DNA of 64,000 bases from Synanceia verrucosa (taxonomy: Eukaryota; Chordata; Actinopteri; Perciformes; Synanceiidae): positions 13,851,001-13,915,000 of the forward strand of contig CM056552.1 in assembly GCA_029721515.1 (NCBI GenBank), written 5' to 3'. Under the pieces are notes generated by a model, which had not been told where the DNA came from, searched no databases, and worked only from the letters and a program-made list of their open reading frames with translations. Positions within the stretch are counted from its first letter, which is position 1; each line of letters opens with the position of its first letter. Position numbers and translations under genes: made by a program. Shown piece by piece: positions 36,750 through 50,300 of the stretch.

Positions 36750-36906
36750 TTTATGTATATGTATATATACATATGTATACGTATATACATGTGTATACAT
36801 ATACGTATACATATGTGTACACATATGTATACACGTGTACACATATGTATATACACGTGTATACATATATACGTATATATGCATACATATATACATATAT
36901 ATATAT
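36681..36906. repeat. Long TG/TA/CA/TACG compound microsatellite
   Basis: About 225 bases of alternating purine-pyrimidine sequence: GT, then TA, then CA, then degenerate ACGTATAC-type units. All six frames are open in places and yield Tyr/Ile/Thr/His-rich pseudo-proteins, which should not be annotated. Confidence 0.95.
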
Positions 36907-37060
36907 TTGAGTGATTCAATGCACATTTTATGATCAAATGTAATAATAATACTAATTTATAGAGCACCTTTCTGGGAATCAAAGCATGCTTAAAAGTCGC
37001 ACTGTATTTTTTATCATCACATATACATAATATACAATACAACATACATGCCACCCTTAG

Positions 37061-37200
37061 CGTTTAGGAGCAATGGGCTGCTGTGAAGTGCTCGGGGAGC
37101 AACTTGCTTTCAGTGTCTTGCTCAAGAACACTTAATCAGGAAGGCATCAAACTTCCAACCTTGTGATTAAAGGATGACCCGCTCTCACCCACAGTCACCT
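37061..37200 (-). repeat. SINE-like fragment, tRNA-type head on the minus strand
   Basis: Reverse-complemented, it reads from GTGAGAGCGGGTCATC through AAGGTTGGAAGTTTGATGCC to GAGCAAGACACTGAAAGCAA and TTGCTCC. The same order (box-like head, GCAAGACACTGAA, TTGCTCC) recurs at 41096-41247. The family is common in fish genomes (recalled). Confidence 0.55.
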
Positions 37201-38132
37201 CATACCGTCTCTATGACAGCACCATGATTGTGATTCTGCAATGAACTCAAAACTAATTTCAAACAAAAAAGTGTTAATCAAAGTTGCCCTGGCTTCAAAG
37301 AAAAGACCATCTCATTTAAATCAATAAACCTTATTATAGGTTTGCTGTCACAGATAATTACACAGCAGTGACCTTTGTCTCTGATTTTCATTGTGTCATG
37401 TTTCTAGCAGCTGAGATCAAAATATGACCTCCTCTTCTACCATCCTCTTCTCAGCCTTCAACACACAAACAAAAGACACACATCTGGCCCACTTAGGTGG
37501 CCGATGTGAGACCATCTCACCTCAAGCTTCACCCTCTACCTCCCTGTGATTCTTCACTATACACTCATTAACAGTAGAGGGCATTGGACACATCACCTCA
37601 TTCCCTCCCCACAGGACCGAGGCCTTCTACCTGACCTTGGCGAACGTCCAAACCAGCAGCCCATCGGGCCTCAGGAGGGGAGAGAGGTTCAGGTTACTGG
37701 ATGAAGGTCAGAGTACTGCAGCCTCACTGCATGCTGAAGAGCTCTGCTTTGGAGATGGCAGGACTTTTTTCTCTCTCTTTATATCATCGACCTCTGAGGA
37801 TTCATTCCTTTGACACTGACAAGTCAAAAGTTTTGTATTCAAATCTTCATCCTCTATTTTCAGCCCAGTTTTGGAATTAACCTGATATCAAAAGAAATGT
37901 AATGTAACATTGAGTGCTGTCTTTTCCCCCGAGATGCTCTGAAACACAAAACCACTTGTAACTTGCTGTAACTACACTGTGATACTCCGTCCAACAGCTA
38001 AAGAAGACCTCTCCTTTCTAAATTCAGCTCTCAAAGCAAGACCACCAACACTGTCGTCTGAAAAGACAATCTTGCCTTCTTGAAACACAGAGTAGGTGGA
38101 AGCAGAAAAAGAAAAGTCCATTTATCAGGAAG

Positions 38133-38315
38133 ATGCAGTCTAATGTGGAATCGACCAGAGGGTCTTTTAATGATTACGAGTCGCTCATTGATCAAGCACT
38201 CCAAGACAGGAACAAAGAATGCTTTGAGGAGGACGAACCCTCTGCTTTTAGCTCAGAAAGCAGTAATGAAGCCTCAGACTCAGATTTCTGCTCTAAAAGA
38301 AAAACCAAAGTCTAA
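38133..38315 (+). pseudogene. Short acidic open frame of unknown origin
   Basis: A 60-codon frame begins MQSNVESTRGSFNDYESLID and ends in an acidic, Ser-rich stretch (EEDEPSAFSSESSNEASDSD) before FCSKRKTKV and a stop. The composition, a charged run ending in a basic cluster, is more protein-like than its surroundings. I cannot name a family, and an extended upstream frame or splice site is not evident. It may be a relic of a transposon-encoded protein or chance. Confidence 0.15.
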
Positions 38316-40520
38316 TCAGTCATGCTACAAATGATTCTTTGGCTGATGATATCATTTCCATTGTGAAACTGAATTTTAAACAGGATAGTCCACTGGCAAA
38401 TATTGAACAGATGAACAAATCAAAGCATTTTAGTGTTTATATAATGTGCTTGCCAATGCATGTTTTTATTATTTATTCTATTTCGATGCTATGGATAAAG
38501 AGATGTCTTTGTGCGGACTAACGAACACCAACAACAGTGATAAAGTGTCAGTATTTGAGTTCATAAACTGATTGCCTATCACCTTCCCAACTCCAAGCAG
38601 ACAATGTTAGCAGCTAATTTGTGAGCAGTGTGATGACTTTCACAATGTAAAATCAAAAACAAGGCTCTGATTTTATAATACTGCTGGTTTGTCTGTCTCG
38701 ACATATCACACCTTAACACAAAAAGGTCAAAATATGCTAAGAAAGCATAATGGATTGCAGAAAAGCACAAAAGTGACAGGTGCCACATTTGGATGTATAT
38801 TCTGTGGTTTGTCGGCAATATGTCACATTTGCAATACATTACCATGTTCAGCATCAACCCTCCCTGAGAAAAACATGCTAGTCCTTGCTACAGTGCATTA
38901 TGAAAGGTTGCAAATGGGCTAATTTGCAGCTTTGACAGCACCAGCCTCAGCAAAAGCGGGTAGTAATAGGTTCTGAGGTGCCGCTTCAGCGACTGCTGTG
39001 ATGGGAATGCTGTGGCTGAAAGTAGGCATAGGTCAGGCTTCCCTGGAAACTCTGACAAATTAAAAACAGCAAACCTTTGACATTTATCATGCTAGGAGTC
39101 TGCAAAGGTCATTGCCTGTACTCGCTGCTTTCATTTTCCTTCCCCGTCCCCCACGGACATGTTTTTCTGTGATTGCTTGAGTTGCAGCGGGGCAATCAGG
39201 AGCTGTGATTTCAGAGAAATACATGATGACAACATTCCTCGGATATATGGCGTAAACAGAAATGTAAACGTATGCAGCCTTCTGCTGCTCCCCTATTCCG
39301 TCTTTTTTATTTACTGCACCACTGATAAGCCAGTTGTTAATGGGCCCATCATGATGATTAGTTATCACATCAGTTTCCTCAGGATGCTATTTAAAAGTAA
39401 ACTGCTGTTGTGTAAAGAACAACCACAGCCATAAAATGCTAAAATTCATTTCTGATTTCCTCACCACACATCATTCCACACCATAAACACTCAAAACTTG
39501 TAATCCCACTGGACCATGACTGTGTCATTTAAATGTTAATATAATCCCCATCATTTATAATTTAATGTGGTCCCTGGCATTTTCCATTCATCTCTCTCTA
39601 ATGCTATCTTATGTGACAAGCCAATTTACTGCTGGAGTTGACCAAATTGCTTTAGAATTGTAATGCTAGCACCATGATAAATCCTTGACATACTGTTCCT
39701 TCTCAGGTGATAAAAAAAATAATAGAAATTTATACAAGTTCACTGTGAAATCCATTTTTTATTGATTTCCCTGGCGTTACACACACACTGAGAGATTGCA
39801 CCTTCAAGAGGGATACAATGCAACATTACATCTGAGGATTGTGACAGAGATTGCCCTTTTTGACCCTCTCGTTCTCAGAGGTGGCACAAGAAGGGCTGAA
39901 AGCAGCGTGAGGGATGACACAAGCAGTGCTGGGAAGAGGAATCAGACGGATTATCGCTGTGAAGAGAGAGGGAGGAAAGCGAGCAGGGCTGGGCTTAATG
40001 CTGGTGGGTGTCATTCTGTGTGACCTTTGTGGGTATTACCAGTGTGCATGACCCAGAGCATGTCTGCTTGTCACTGAGACAGTCTGGGGCTTCTGCTGCC
40101 ATTTCCCCTCTTCTGGCAGACATCACGCCCAACCTCTGCCTCCTGAAGACCAACTACCTCACAATTGACCCTATCATAGCCAATAGCTCTGATAATCCCT
40201 TGGTTCTTATTAGCACGCTCACACAACTTGAACTGAAATTTGAATTCTACGACTCTCCCTCCGCGAGGAAGCTTAACCTTTGATAATAATGTTGGCACGT
40301 CTCAGCAGAGAAAACCTGGGATTAGTCGACTAGTGGAAGCTATTGTGGGAGAAAAGCAGCATCAGAGGTTGATCACCGTTTAGATGGGAGGATATGAATG
40401 TGGATTCACTCGAGATACAGACAGCCGAACCTTGAAATCCTGTGATTAAGACATGTAATCCTATGTTAACTGCATATGTTTAAATCTTGATCACTCACTG
40501 GAACACACATATTATTTCAA

Positions 40521-40578
40521 ACCAGGCATATCATTTGCTTTTTTTTTTTTTTTTTTGCTGAAATCTGATATGCCTGGT
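40521..40578. repeat. Perfect 13-bp inverted repeat around a T tract
   Basis: ACCAGGCATATCA (40521-40533) is matched exactly in reverse complement by TGATATGCCTGGT (40566-40578). Between them lies TTTGC, a T run, and TGCTGAAATC. A transcript would fold into a 13-bp stem with a 32-base loop. Confidence 0.7.
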
Positions 40579-41095
40579 GATATTGTATATTTTTTATTTT
40601 GTCAACATATCCCATGAAAAGACCAATTTTTTGCATATTTGCAAATGATTTTCAGTTGCAGATTAATGCTCATATATTGCTGTCATGAGTTTTCATAGTA
40701 ACATTAGGTGTGTGTTAAATTCACTAAAACAGGGTCAATGATCAACGAAAACTTCAGTGTTGCTGAATGATGCGCTTTTAATATTTTTTTGGGGAAAACA
40801 ATGGCGGTCAATGGTATGGAAGAGCGACAGTGAATCAGACTTTGGCTGCACAGACAATATTGAATAAATTATAATAAACATATAAATAGTTAGTAGGATC
40901 AATTCATCATTGAATTTGTTGACAGTATGAAAATTGCATTAACTTCCATTCTTCTCCTTAAAAGCAATAGTACCACATTTTGGCAATTGCACTATTTGCT
41001 TTCTTGCTGAGAATTAATCTGATAAAAACTTCATTAGATTCGTCATACACATGGGTATATGCATAAAATATATTTATTAACCGGTCATTAGGAGC

Positions 41096-41247
41096 CGTGG
41101 GTTGCTGTAAATTGCCCAAGGAGCAAACTGGGGTTCAGTGTCTTGCTAAGCACAATTCAACATGCAGACAAGAGGAGCTGAGTATTGAACTGGCAACTTG
41201 TGGTAAAAACCCTGCTCACTGTTCCCACTGAGCTACAGCTGCCCAGA
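41096..41247 (-). repeat. SINE-like element, tRNA-derived head on the minus strand
   Basis: Reverse-complemented it begins GGCAGCTGTAGCTCAGTGGG, where TAGCTCAGTGG is a near-perfect tRNA A box. It then has a decayed B box (AGTTCAATACTC), GCAAGACACTGAACCCCAG and TTGCTCCTTGGGCAATTTAC. It is related to the copy at 37061-37200. Confidence 0.65.
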
Positions 41248-43154
41248 TTCAGATGAGAAGATCAATACAACTCAGAGTGAGCGGTGGCAAGAGAAAAGAA
41301 ATGCATGTATTTCCCATCATGTTGTGGTATTGCGTTAAAGATAAAATTGTAATACTATAATATTATCTAAAGATATAATTCTATAGCAAATAAACAGTAT
41401 ATCAATGTATAATGTACAATTACTATCATGAAGCAAAGAGGAGCAGGACAGGAAGGAGGGTGCTTGTCTAATAATACGTCCCACTGTGCAGGACTATGAG
41501 AAAACCAGCTTGAACTGGAGCCAATGTGTTCACAGGAAAACACCGTCACTCACAAAAATAAAATCACTGAGCTTGCAAGAAACGAGGTGCAATTACTTCA
41601 AGGTCCTAATTAAAATAAACTGAGTGAAAAGTGAGACAGAGATGGAGACGGGAGAGACAAAGTGTGAACGGTGTGTTTAGTTAAAATGTCTGTCTTCTTG
41701 AAATGGTGCCTGTTGACGTACATCAATCTCAAGGAAAAGCATCTTGGAAGACATCCAACATACATCATATTTTCTCTCTCTCAACGTGTTTCTCCCTGAG
41801 GAGGGGGGGTTTCATATATTCATGACAGCACTGTTTGTGTTTTCTCTTCTCCATTTGATGTCCTCTGCAATCCGGCCTTTGGACACACAGTGTGTTTTGA
41901 GAGACGGGTGAGAGGAAATGATTCATTCATCACACGAGACCCAGGATACAAATCCCAGCTGACCTGCTGATCAGGTGGTTGATATTGCAGACCTTCCTCG
42001 GGCCGGGTGTCAGGCTACGCTTATTAGAGCTTTAAGCGAGGCATGGTGTGCAGGTCGTCATCTCTCCTGTAGTGACTCTTTGTGACAGCCAACACCAGCT
42101 AGCTTCACCCCTGAATATGTGCACATTGCAGCACCTAATTCAAACGTCAAAACAAATAAGGAACTGCGGGGATGATAGTGTGATATGAGGGCTGGACAGG
42201 CCTGTCAGAGCAGTAATTATTTCACACCAGGAGGAGCTATGGATTTGGCCTCAGGTGTGCGTTACCTTTTTTCTGAAGGCGTTCTGTGGGTAAATGTGTC
42301 ACATCAGAACTTTGCGGAAGCAGATATATACTCATCAAAACTTTTATGATTGCTTTGGACCGTCGATTTCAAAGTAACACCCGGAGGAAGATGACAGAGT
42401 ACATCTGTCCGTGGGGCTGAAATTGACACACAAAGACTTCCCTGTCTGTAGGTTTGACAGATAGTAGATTCAAGTGCCCAATAGACACAGTAGTGAGCAG
42501 AAAAGGAGATGAAAAAACACCCGCAATTATGTTTTGATGTATTTTTATTGCTTTTATTACAACTCCATTTTAAATTTGAGATTCGTGACACAGTATGAGC
42601 CATTTGTCTCCCATTATTCCCTTTAATTCCTGCTACACCTGCAGTAGATGGGATAAGATTCATGATTTTATGAGACAGGTTATTTCGGTGCATTTGCTCA
42701 TGACGTGTGATACGTATTCTACGCTAATTAAAATACCATTCATCTAACTTGATGCCTTCCTCACATCAGAGCTTTTTATTATTATTACGAGTAAGTGAGT
42801 CATGTTCATTAGACCTCATTTTATCTCAAGCCTGTGAGTCAAAACTGTTTTTTATTTAAGACTCTGCCCATAATTACTGACAATGGTGGAAGACTAACTG
42901 CGATTCTTAAATGGCCAATGTGTTGAATTTCAGGGGAACTTTTGGCAGAACTTTCAACCTCACCACTAGATGGCACTAAATCCTACACCAAGCCCCTTTA
43001 AAGAGACCCTCAAAATTTTACTCAAATAAAAATATAAAAGTACAGTATTTTTTGCAAAATGTACCCAAAGTATCAAACTTTGTGTATTATGGCTGCACAA
43101 TATCTATATCTAAAATCCACAGTCACCATAATATCAATGTGCATGATATACATA

Positions 43155-43283
43155 CTCTATGTGTCCTGCGATGAGGTGGCGACTTGTCCAGGGTGTACCC
43201 TGCCTTCCGCCCTAAGACAGCTGGGATAGGCTCCAGCCCCCCCGCGACCCTATGAGGATAAGCGGTAGATAATGGATGGATGG
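43155..43283 (+). mobile_element. 5'-truncated retroposon with target-site duplication
   Basis: The sequence TGGCGACTTGTCCAGGGTGT, through GCTGGGATAGGCTCCAGCCC, to a GGATGGATGG tail is the 3' end of a fish retroposon family; I associate the tandem ATGG tail with L2-type LINEs and their SINEs. It is flanked by a 12-base direct repeat, ATGATATACATA (43143-43154 and 43284-43295), the expected target duplication. The 5' part present at 44019 is missing. Confidence 0.85.
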
Positions 43284-44018
43284 ATGATATACATATTGCA
43301 AGTAATGGTTTGAACTGCTATGAATGGTTTTCTGTGAGCCAGATATTGACGCTCTGCATGTCAGTACAATTGGCCAATCAGATGGAGCTCTTGACCCCAT
43401 GCGTGCTAGTCACTGAGCCCATAAAGCACGAGGAAATTAAGCGAGGCGGTTGGAGGAAGTGCGATGAACATGGAAAATGTGGGCGAACTGAAAAGAACAG
43501 AACGTCTAATCTCCATAGCAACCTACAAGACAACTACAAAGATCTATAAGAAAGTGAAAAATAAATAGAAAAACAAGGTGACATCATAGACTGAATACTA
43601 TGAATCAATTATTTTAGTTAAATGCTAAGTATAGCATTTAACTCAAACATGCTCATAATGATAATGCTAATATGCTGATGTTTAATAGGATTTAGCTCTA
43701 AACACAGCTTAAGTGCAGTTGAGGCTGATGGGAACATCATTGATTATGCAGTTATTTAGTCGTAAACTTCAATCTTTGGCCTGGTGATGGTGGTAATTAA
43801 AAAAAAATAATTTCACCCGAAACCACAATTGTCATACAGGATACATCTAGAAACAATGAATGTCTGTACAGAATCTCCCTGCAATCGATCACATCTAAAA
43901 ACATGGCTAAAATGCTTTCTGTGTAGACATGCCATTGTCTCATTCACATGCAACTATGGTATTACCAAATACCAATATTCTAGGGTTACAATTTTTCATT
44001 TTTTCTAATGAAAAAACA

Positions 44019-44340
44019 AGGGTGGCACGGTGGTGTAGTGGTTAGCACTGTTCCCTCACAGCAAGAAGGTACTGGTTCGATTCCCGGCCCGGGGCCTTTC
44101 TGTGTGGAGTTTGCATGTTCTCCCTGTGTCTGCGTGGGTTCTCTCTGGGTACTCTGGCTTCCTCCCACCATCCAAAAACATGCATGGGGATTAGGTTAAT
44201 TGGCTATTTTAAATTGTCCGTAGGTGTGAATGTGAGTGTGAGTGGTTGTCTGTCTCTATGTGCCCTGCGATGAACTGAAGACTTGTCCAGGGTGTACCCT
44301 GCCTTCCGCCCTAAGACAGCTGGGATAGGCTCCAGCCCCC
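44019..44340 (+). mobile_element. tRNA-derived SINE, full-length head
   Basis: The head GGTGGCACGGTGGTGTAGTG contains a polymerase III A-box-like TGGTGTAGTGG (44031-44041), and a perfect B box GGTTCGATTCC lies at 44074-44084. The body contains TTTGCATGTTCTCCCTGTGT and GGTTAATTGGC, and ends in the same TCCAGGGTGTACCCTGCC...GGCTCCAGCCCC segment as the truncated copy at 43155-43283. The usual ATGG tail is missing here. The open frame of about 60 codons through it is not a gene. Confidence 0.8.
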
Positions 44341-44399
44341 ACCGCCAGGACCATGTAAGACCAGATATCGACAAAGAGAAGGCTATGCACTGATAAATT

Positions 44400-47300
44400 C
44401 AGACACACCTGCTGATTTCAAGGTCAAAGCATTTTAACCGTGAACAATAAAAAACTGCAGTGGGAACATGTGAAAAATTGAAACCTTTGCTCCGCTTTAT
44501 TTCAGATAATAATTCTAAGGTTGAAACTAACACGGTTCCTCTAATCCTTTCCAAAAACCAGGCATGGATGCTGAAGCACACTCTCTTCCTCTGCCTCGCT
44601 TCCTTTTATTTGCTCAACCACTGTGCAATGATTTCCTGTGCCAAGGTAGCAGCACTGTACATTAAACTCTATTCTGAGCACAGGCTCTGTCCTCCCTGTG
44701 AATTGTGAAAGAATCCAATAATAAAGGCTGAAAGTGAGAGAAACCCTGCAGAGACTTAATCAGTGCCACACACTGTACTGAGCCATGGTCCAATGTATAC
44801 CTGAGACAGGCTCATCAGCAGACATTTTCAGAATTATCATCACCCAAGGTCCACCGTACAATTTGTGTTGCGCAAATTAAACCAAAATCCCCCAACATTT
44901 GTGCTGGGGTTTCAATAGGTGACCTCCAGAATATCTGGCAGATGGGCAATTCTGAAACCTGAGGTGGTGGTTAAATGACAATGCTGGACATTTTCTTCAC
45001 GTCTTCATATTTTTTCCCTCAACTTCTTGACAGTGCAGTCCTCTGCCCCTTTTTGACCACACAGACTCTATCTCACACTTATGAACCTAATTTTATATTT
45101 CACCACATTAATTTACTGCCCCAGGGACGGCTTCAGTCTATTCCTGCTGAATATTTACACCAGTATCTTCCTCTGACAAGAAAATGCCAATTTGCCTGGC
45201 ACACAAAATTACTTTCATCCAATAAGCCAGATGCAAATTAATGCCAGTAAAGAAGGTCAAATATATTCAAGACTTTCTCAGCTCTCTTTAATGACAAGGG
45301 TCTGATGTTGGTCTAAATATGGAAATGCTCTTAAAATATGGTGCACATGCCCTGCGTACTCTCTTTTACCAAATTTCTATATTTATCTGCTTGATAACAA
45401 AATATGAGATCTCTGAAATTCATTTTAAATTAATAAAAATCGAATTAATTTACTTCACAAGAAATGCATATACAGGGCTCAAATGTGTGCCGTGGGCAGG
45501 ATACCAAAGCAATTTGGCTTAAAGAGTGCTTCCTGCTCCACAGGATCTGCAGGAAGTGCTGAGCGGGTTGATCAAGTTTGTTCCACCTGTTCACAGAGGG
45601 AATGACCTTCATGAACAGGTAGACATCCCAACAGGGTGAGTTCAAGCTCGAGCCAAGCATGCAGGTGAGTCAGGTGATGAAGCGGATGTGGAACCTGAAC
45701 TTAAAAGGAACACAAGACTGCAAAGATGTGTAAAAAAAAGTCAGAAACAAATACAGAAATACAAGGTGACATCATCGACTGAATATAATAAATCACCATG
45801 ACGTCACTGGTTTGCGAAAACACAAACGGCACAATGCTGTGGTAGTGATCTGTCAATCACAAGGTAGCTTTATGGTCCATTTGACTCTATGAGAACCAGG
45901 ACTAACTCTCTGTGTAACATTTTTACGTTTCTATCCATCTGACATGGTGTATTGTTTCTATGTTTTTTATGATACCTGCCTTCGGACAACGGATGAAATT
46001 TAGCAACTGCACTAATTCTGGCATATTTATGTTGATGCTACTTTGCTGATATGTTGATTAATCTGCATTGTCCTAATCAAATAAATAAATACATAAATTG
46101 GACCATAATTTACTACATGACCATCATGCTGTAATAAAGACGACTAGAAACTAGCGGAAGTTTACTTTCGCTTTTCAGAACTGGAGATTTTAGCCTGGGT
46201 ACCATCAGGTTTTAAGGGCAAAAGTTAGTCTTACATTACAATAGAGAGTAACTCAAAAAGTGCATACATGCATCCATATTTGAATAAGAGTCTCTGATAA
46301 ATCAAAGCAGGACAAAATGATTCTTAGGTATCAGAGATGAGAAACACAAATGCTTAATTAAAAAGACCCATAGTTTAGATTAGATTTACAACTCAGCATC
46401 ATCACAAAGTTCTGGTCTTCAACTTCTGCTTAGTTTTCTCAGTATTTACAGTATTGACTTGTCTCATTATGAGCGCTTGAATAAATAGGGAGCCGTAAAA
46501 TGTCAGCAAATGTCAGCTGATGAAAATGCATGACTGATGGGAAAAACAGTGTGTTTTCATATCACATTCACACACAATTGGCTCTGTCGCTGTATGCCTC
46601 CCACCTCCTTAATGCTACAGGATGAGGCATCCTGCAAAAATACCTTCAGAGTCAATGAGGGTAATAAACTGGTGATAAACACTGTGCTCACATAAACAGA
46701 CCAGAGAACTTCATTTACAGTCCACTGTAACCAAAGAGAAGGCCAATTTACTCTAAATTCAATCAGTGGAGGAGGCGGATTGTTTTTTAAATTCATAAAT
46801 CTAGTCTGTCATGAACTTGTGAATGAGGTCTCTGTCTTTATTTATAATGAGCAGATTAATCTAATGTATGAATTCAGTGGGCTGAATGTGAACAGAGTGC
46901 AAAGCTGTGACGGTACACAACCTGTGATGAAGGAAAATGAAAAAGAAAGATTTCTATTTTAAGAAATCATTTACTTTGTTTCACCTTCAGTAACAGTAAC
47001 AGTCCTTGTAGGTCTTTGAGTGAGAGGAATCCACATAAAGCAATATTATAAACCTTTTTATAAATCTGCTAACAGCTGTACCTATAAAAGGTGACTGCAT
47101 CATACTGAAATAACTTGTTAAGTTATTTCTTTAGTGCATTGTTTTATTTTAATTCAAATGTGACAGATAAGGCTGAAACGTTTGGAATCCACATAAAAAG
47201 AGAAATCATTAAAAAAAAAAGATCATCATCATCATCAGCTTCCATCATTCCTGAACATGCAGGGGATGTGCCAGCTACAGAAAATCAAACTGCATTGAGG

Positions 47301-50300
47301 GAACTCAAATAAAACAATCATAATAGAGCATCAGATTTCCTACTCTGATGTGTATGTGGGTAAACCTTTTTTGTGTATATGTAAATTAGTTGATTTTTGA
47401 GTGTTTGAATATTGCTGGAGTGTGAATTTAGATGACTCTATATGAATAGAATAATTGATTGTTCATCTACTGTATCAAGTCAGTGTTGTTGAACAAGAGG
47501 GATAATTAATAATGAAATTGAGTGAAAGCGTCAGTGTTTGGTTTCTTGTAGAAACATTTCCCTCAGGACACAATAAAAGCAGGGTGAGTCATGAATGAAA
47601 GTCATTTTGATTTAAAAACCAACAAAGATCTAATAGGTCTACAATACAGAGGATTACATATTTAATATATTTATTACTCATCAATTGTAAATAGGTGTCA
47701 GCAAGGCTGAATGGAAAGGCCATATACCATCATATACACCATATAAGCTTTCACCACGTGGCAAAACCTTGACCGACCTGATGTCGTTACTATTGCTGAA
47801 CTATGATTGGATAATTGCTTGTTGGGGGGGGGGTTAATTAATAAATGGTTATTTGCCACCCCTGCTAGTATAAATAGCAACAGTAGCTCACAGTAATTTT
47901 TCACTGAAACCATCAGAGGAGGTGCTAAACAGAAGTGTGAGAGCTTGATGATGTACCTTTGAGGTCTTTAGTGGCGTCGGAGTCTTTCTCTGTTGGTGAA
48001 TGTTCAATTTTGTCTGCTGTTGTTGTTGGCAACTCAGTCTGTCAGGCAGATATCATGATTCATTTCCACGTTGCGTCTCATAACACAGCAGGTTTCCTGG
48101 CTGATACATCTGCAATTCAGGAAACAACTATCATTGTTCAGCCTCTCCTTCTTTAAAACTGTACAATATAGAAGTAATAGTATTATCTCAACTGAGTGTT
48201 AGACACTTTATGAGGGCAGGTGCAGCATTTACAGGTAAAATAATAATAAAAAAAAGTGATATGAAACACAGCTATTGATCCCAAAGCCCAAATAATCTTG
48301 TAACACTTCCACTGTCATTTTTAGCAAACATTACTAAACAATGCTTGTGCTTTTGGGGGGAATATTTTTAGCAGATGATTAACACCCATTTGGTGCTATA
48401 GTGATAACTGACAGCAACAAGCTGGTATAATGGTGTTACCCAGTGTAAGGCTGTGGCTCAATATGTTGTTCATCATTGCTGGAAAGCGTTGGAGCTCTGT
48501 GGAAACAGAGGATGAAAATATATCAGACTCCGGTGGTTTGATGCAGACACACAAACATCAGTCCAGTCTGAAAAATGTACCTCTTCTTTTGGATGAAAAA
48601 CATGTCTGAAAATGTTTATATGGAGAAAAGACAAGAGAGATTTATATGAAAAGCTTAAACAGTAACAAGTGACAAGGGGGGAGATATAGTTGTTTTCCAG
48701 CACACGACTCCTTTTGATGAATGTCTCATTATAACCTGGAGATGATGGATGTGAATGGGATAAAGCCTGGTGTGTGTCTATGTGACTATTTAGGCAAAAT
48801 GAAGAATATGAGGGCCTCTCAGTCCTATTCTTTGCACAGTGAGGTGTAACGGTTCGGAGCGAAAGGTTTTAATGGCTTTCAGTGGTTATTATTCTGTGTG
48901 TCATGACAGCTTGATTGGGCCTGCGATCTTATTTCATTGCTGTTCCATTTGCATGCACCTCCCTCTGCCGCCTTCCACAGCTGTGTGTTGTTATGGTAAT
49001 TTTCATGAAGTAGATTGCATCTAACTGGCTGCTCTGCTTGGGTCCTGTCCGTGGGAGAATGCCCAGAGCGGACGTGCACGTCCAGAGCGGCAGTACAATA
49101 ATCATATTGAACACATCTCTGGTGTGTGCTTAGGTTGCAGTCAGACCCTCATTTAGTGCTATAGATTTCATTTCAGAGCCCTCGAGATAACGACTGAGGT
49201 GTTTAAACCAGGTGCCCCCACCAGGAATGAAGTGTGCATGTTTACCATTCATAACCTAAGTTATGAATATTACTTTTATTATTACTTTACTCAGTGCGTA
49301 CAGCATCTACAGTATAGCATGTTTGTCTGTCCTCTCCTGATATTCCTGTTAAAGGATAAATAGTAACTGAACGTTAAATAAAGATTTCAAAGCCCTGACA
49401 TTCTCCATGAGCATCAATAAAACATATATTATTTTAAAAATAAATAAATGATTAAAATGTATAGCATTTTTTTTAACATAAGCACAATTATTTTTTAGGA
49501 ACACCACTGCATCTTTAACTGAATGTCACTGAACAGGAGTTTGTGGAAATCTGTTCTGCCTCTGTTCTTTCATTCCTTCTAACATAAATACAGTGTAGGT
49601 AGACGTTTTTAGGAACTGTGGACATATGTAGCATGCAGGACATTTTATTGATGAAATTAAAAGTCCCAGTAGTGTCTTCTTTATGTAGTGAGGCAGAAAT
49701 TAAGGTCCACTGCGTATGTGAGTGCAACTCAAGTTCAGTCACAGACCTGCAGACCTGTTCGTTAACACACTCCTCTTTCTCTAAACTTGGCCAAGAGATT
49801 TTGTTGCCTAACCCTAACCATGTCTCAACTATAATGTATTTGCCATAATCATGATATTCACTCACCTACAGATATGAATTATTGTAATACTAAAGCTGCC
49901 TCCAGCATACATTGTGACACTTAAAGTCAATAGTTATACCATAAACATTAACATTTTGCAAACAGTCCAATAAAAGAATGTTATTCAATCTGCACAGCTT
50001 TCTTGCTAGAATCCATATTCTCCATTATCAGTTCAGATGAATTAAAGATGATTAGCTGCATCCTTTCTGCCAGAAACAACAGATTTTATGGGAACTTCAA
50101 ACAGCACTTTTCAGTAAAAAGACATAATGAGGCATTTCAAAAACAATTCTGTTTTCTGCATTTGCAGCAGTCTCGCTCAGATGCTTCTGAGCAGCTAACC
50201 TGTGGCTTCTCCTCTCTGTGAGTTTCCTCCAGAGTCCTGAACACACTGTACAAGTGCTGCTCTTGAATGAGTGATAACACAAGTTTGCACGGCAGCTTGA

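Noticed and set aside
36642..37054. Long open frames on both strands
   Set aside because: They are translations of the compound TA/CA microsatellite, rich in Tyr, Ile, Thr and His.
44031..44100. A tRNA gene
   Set aside because: A and B boxes are present but no cloverleaf or anticodon arm fits; the sequence is the head of a SINE.
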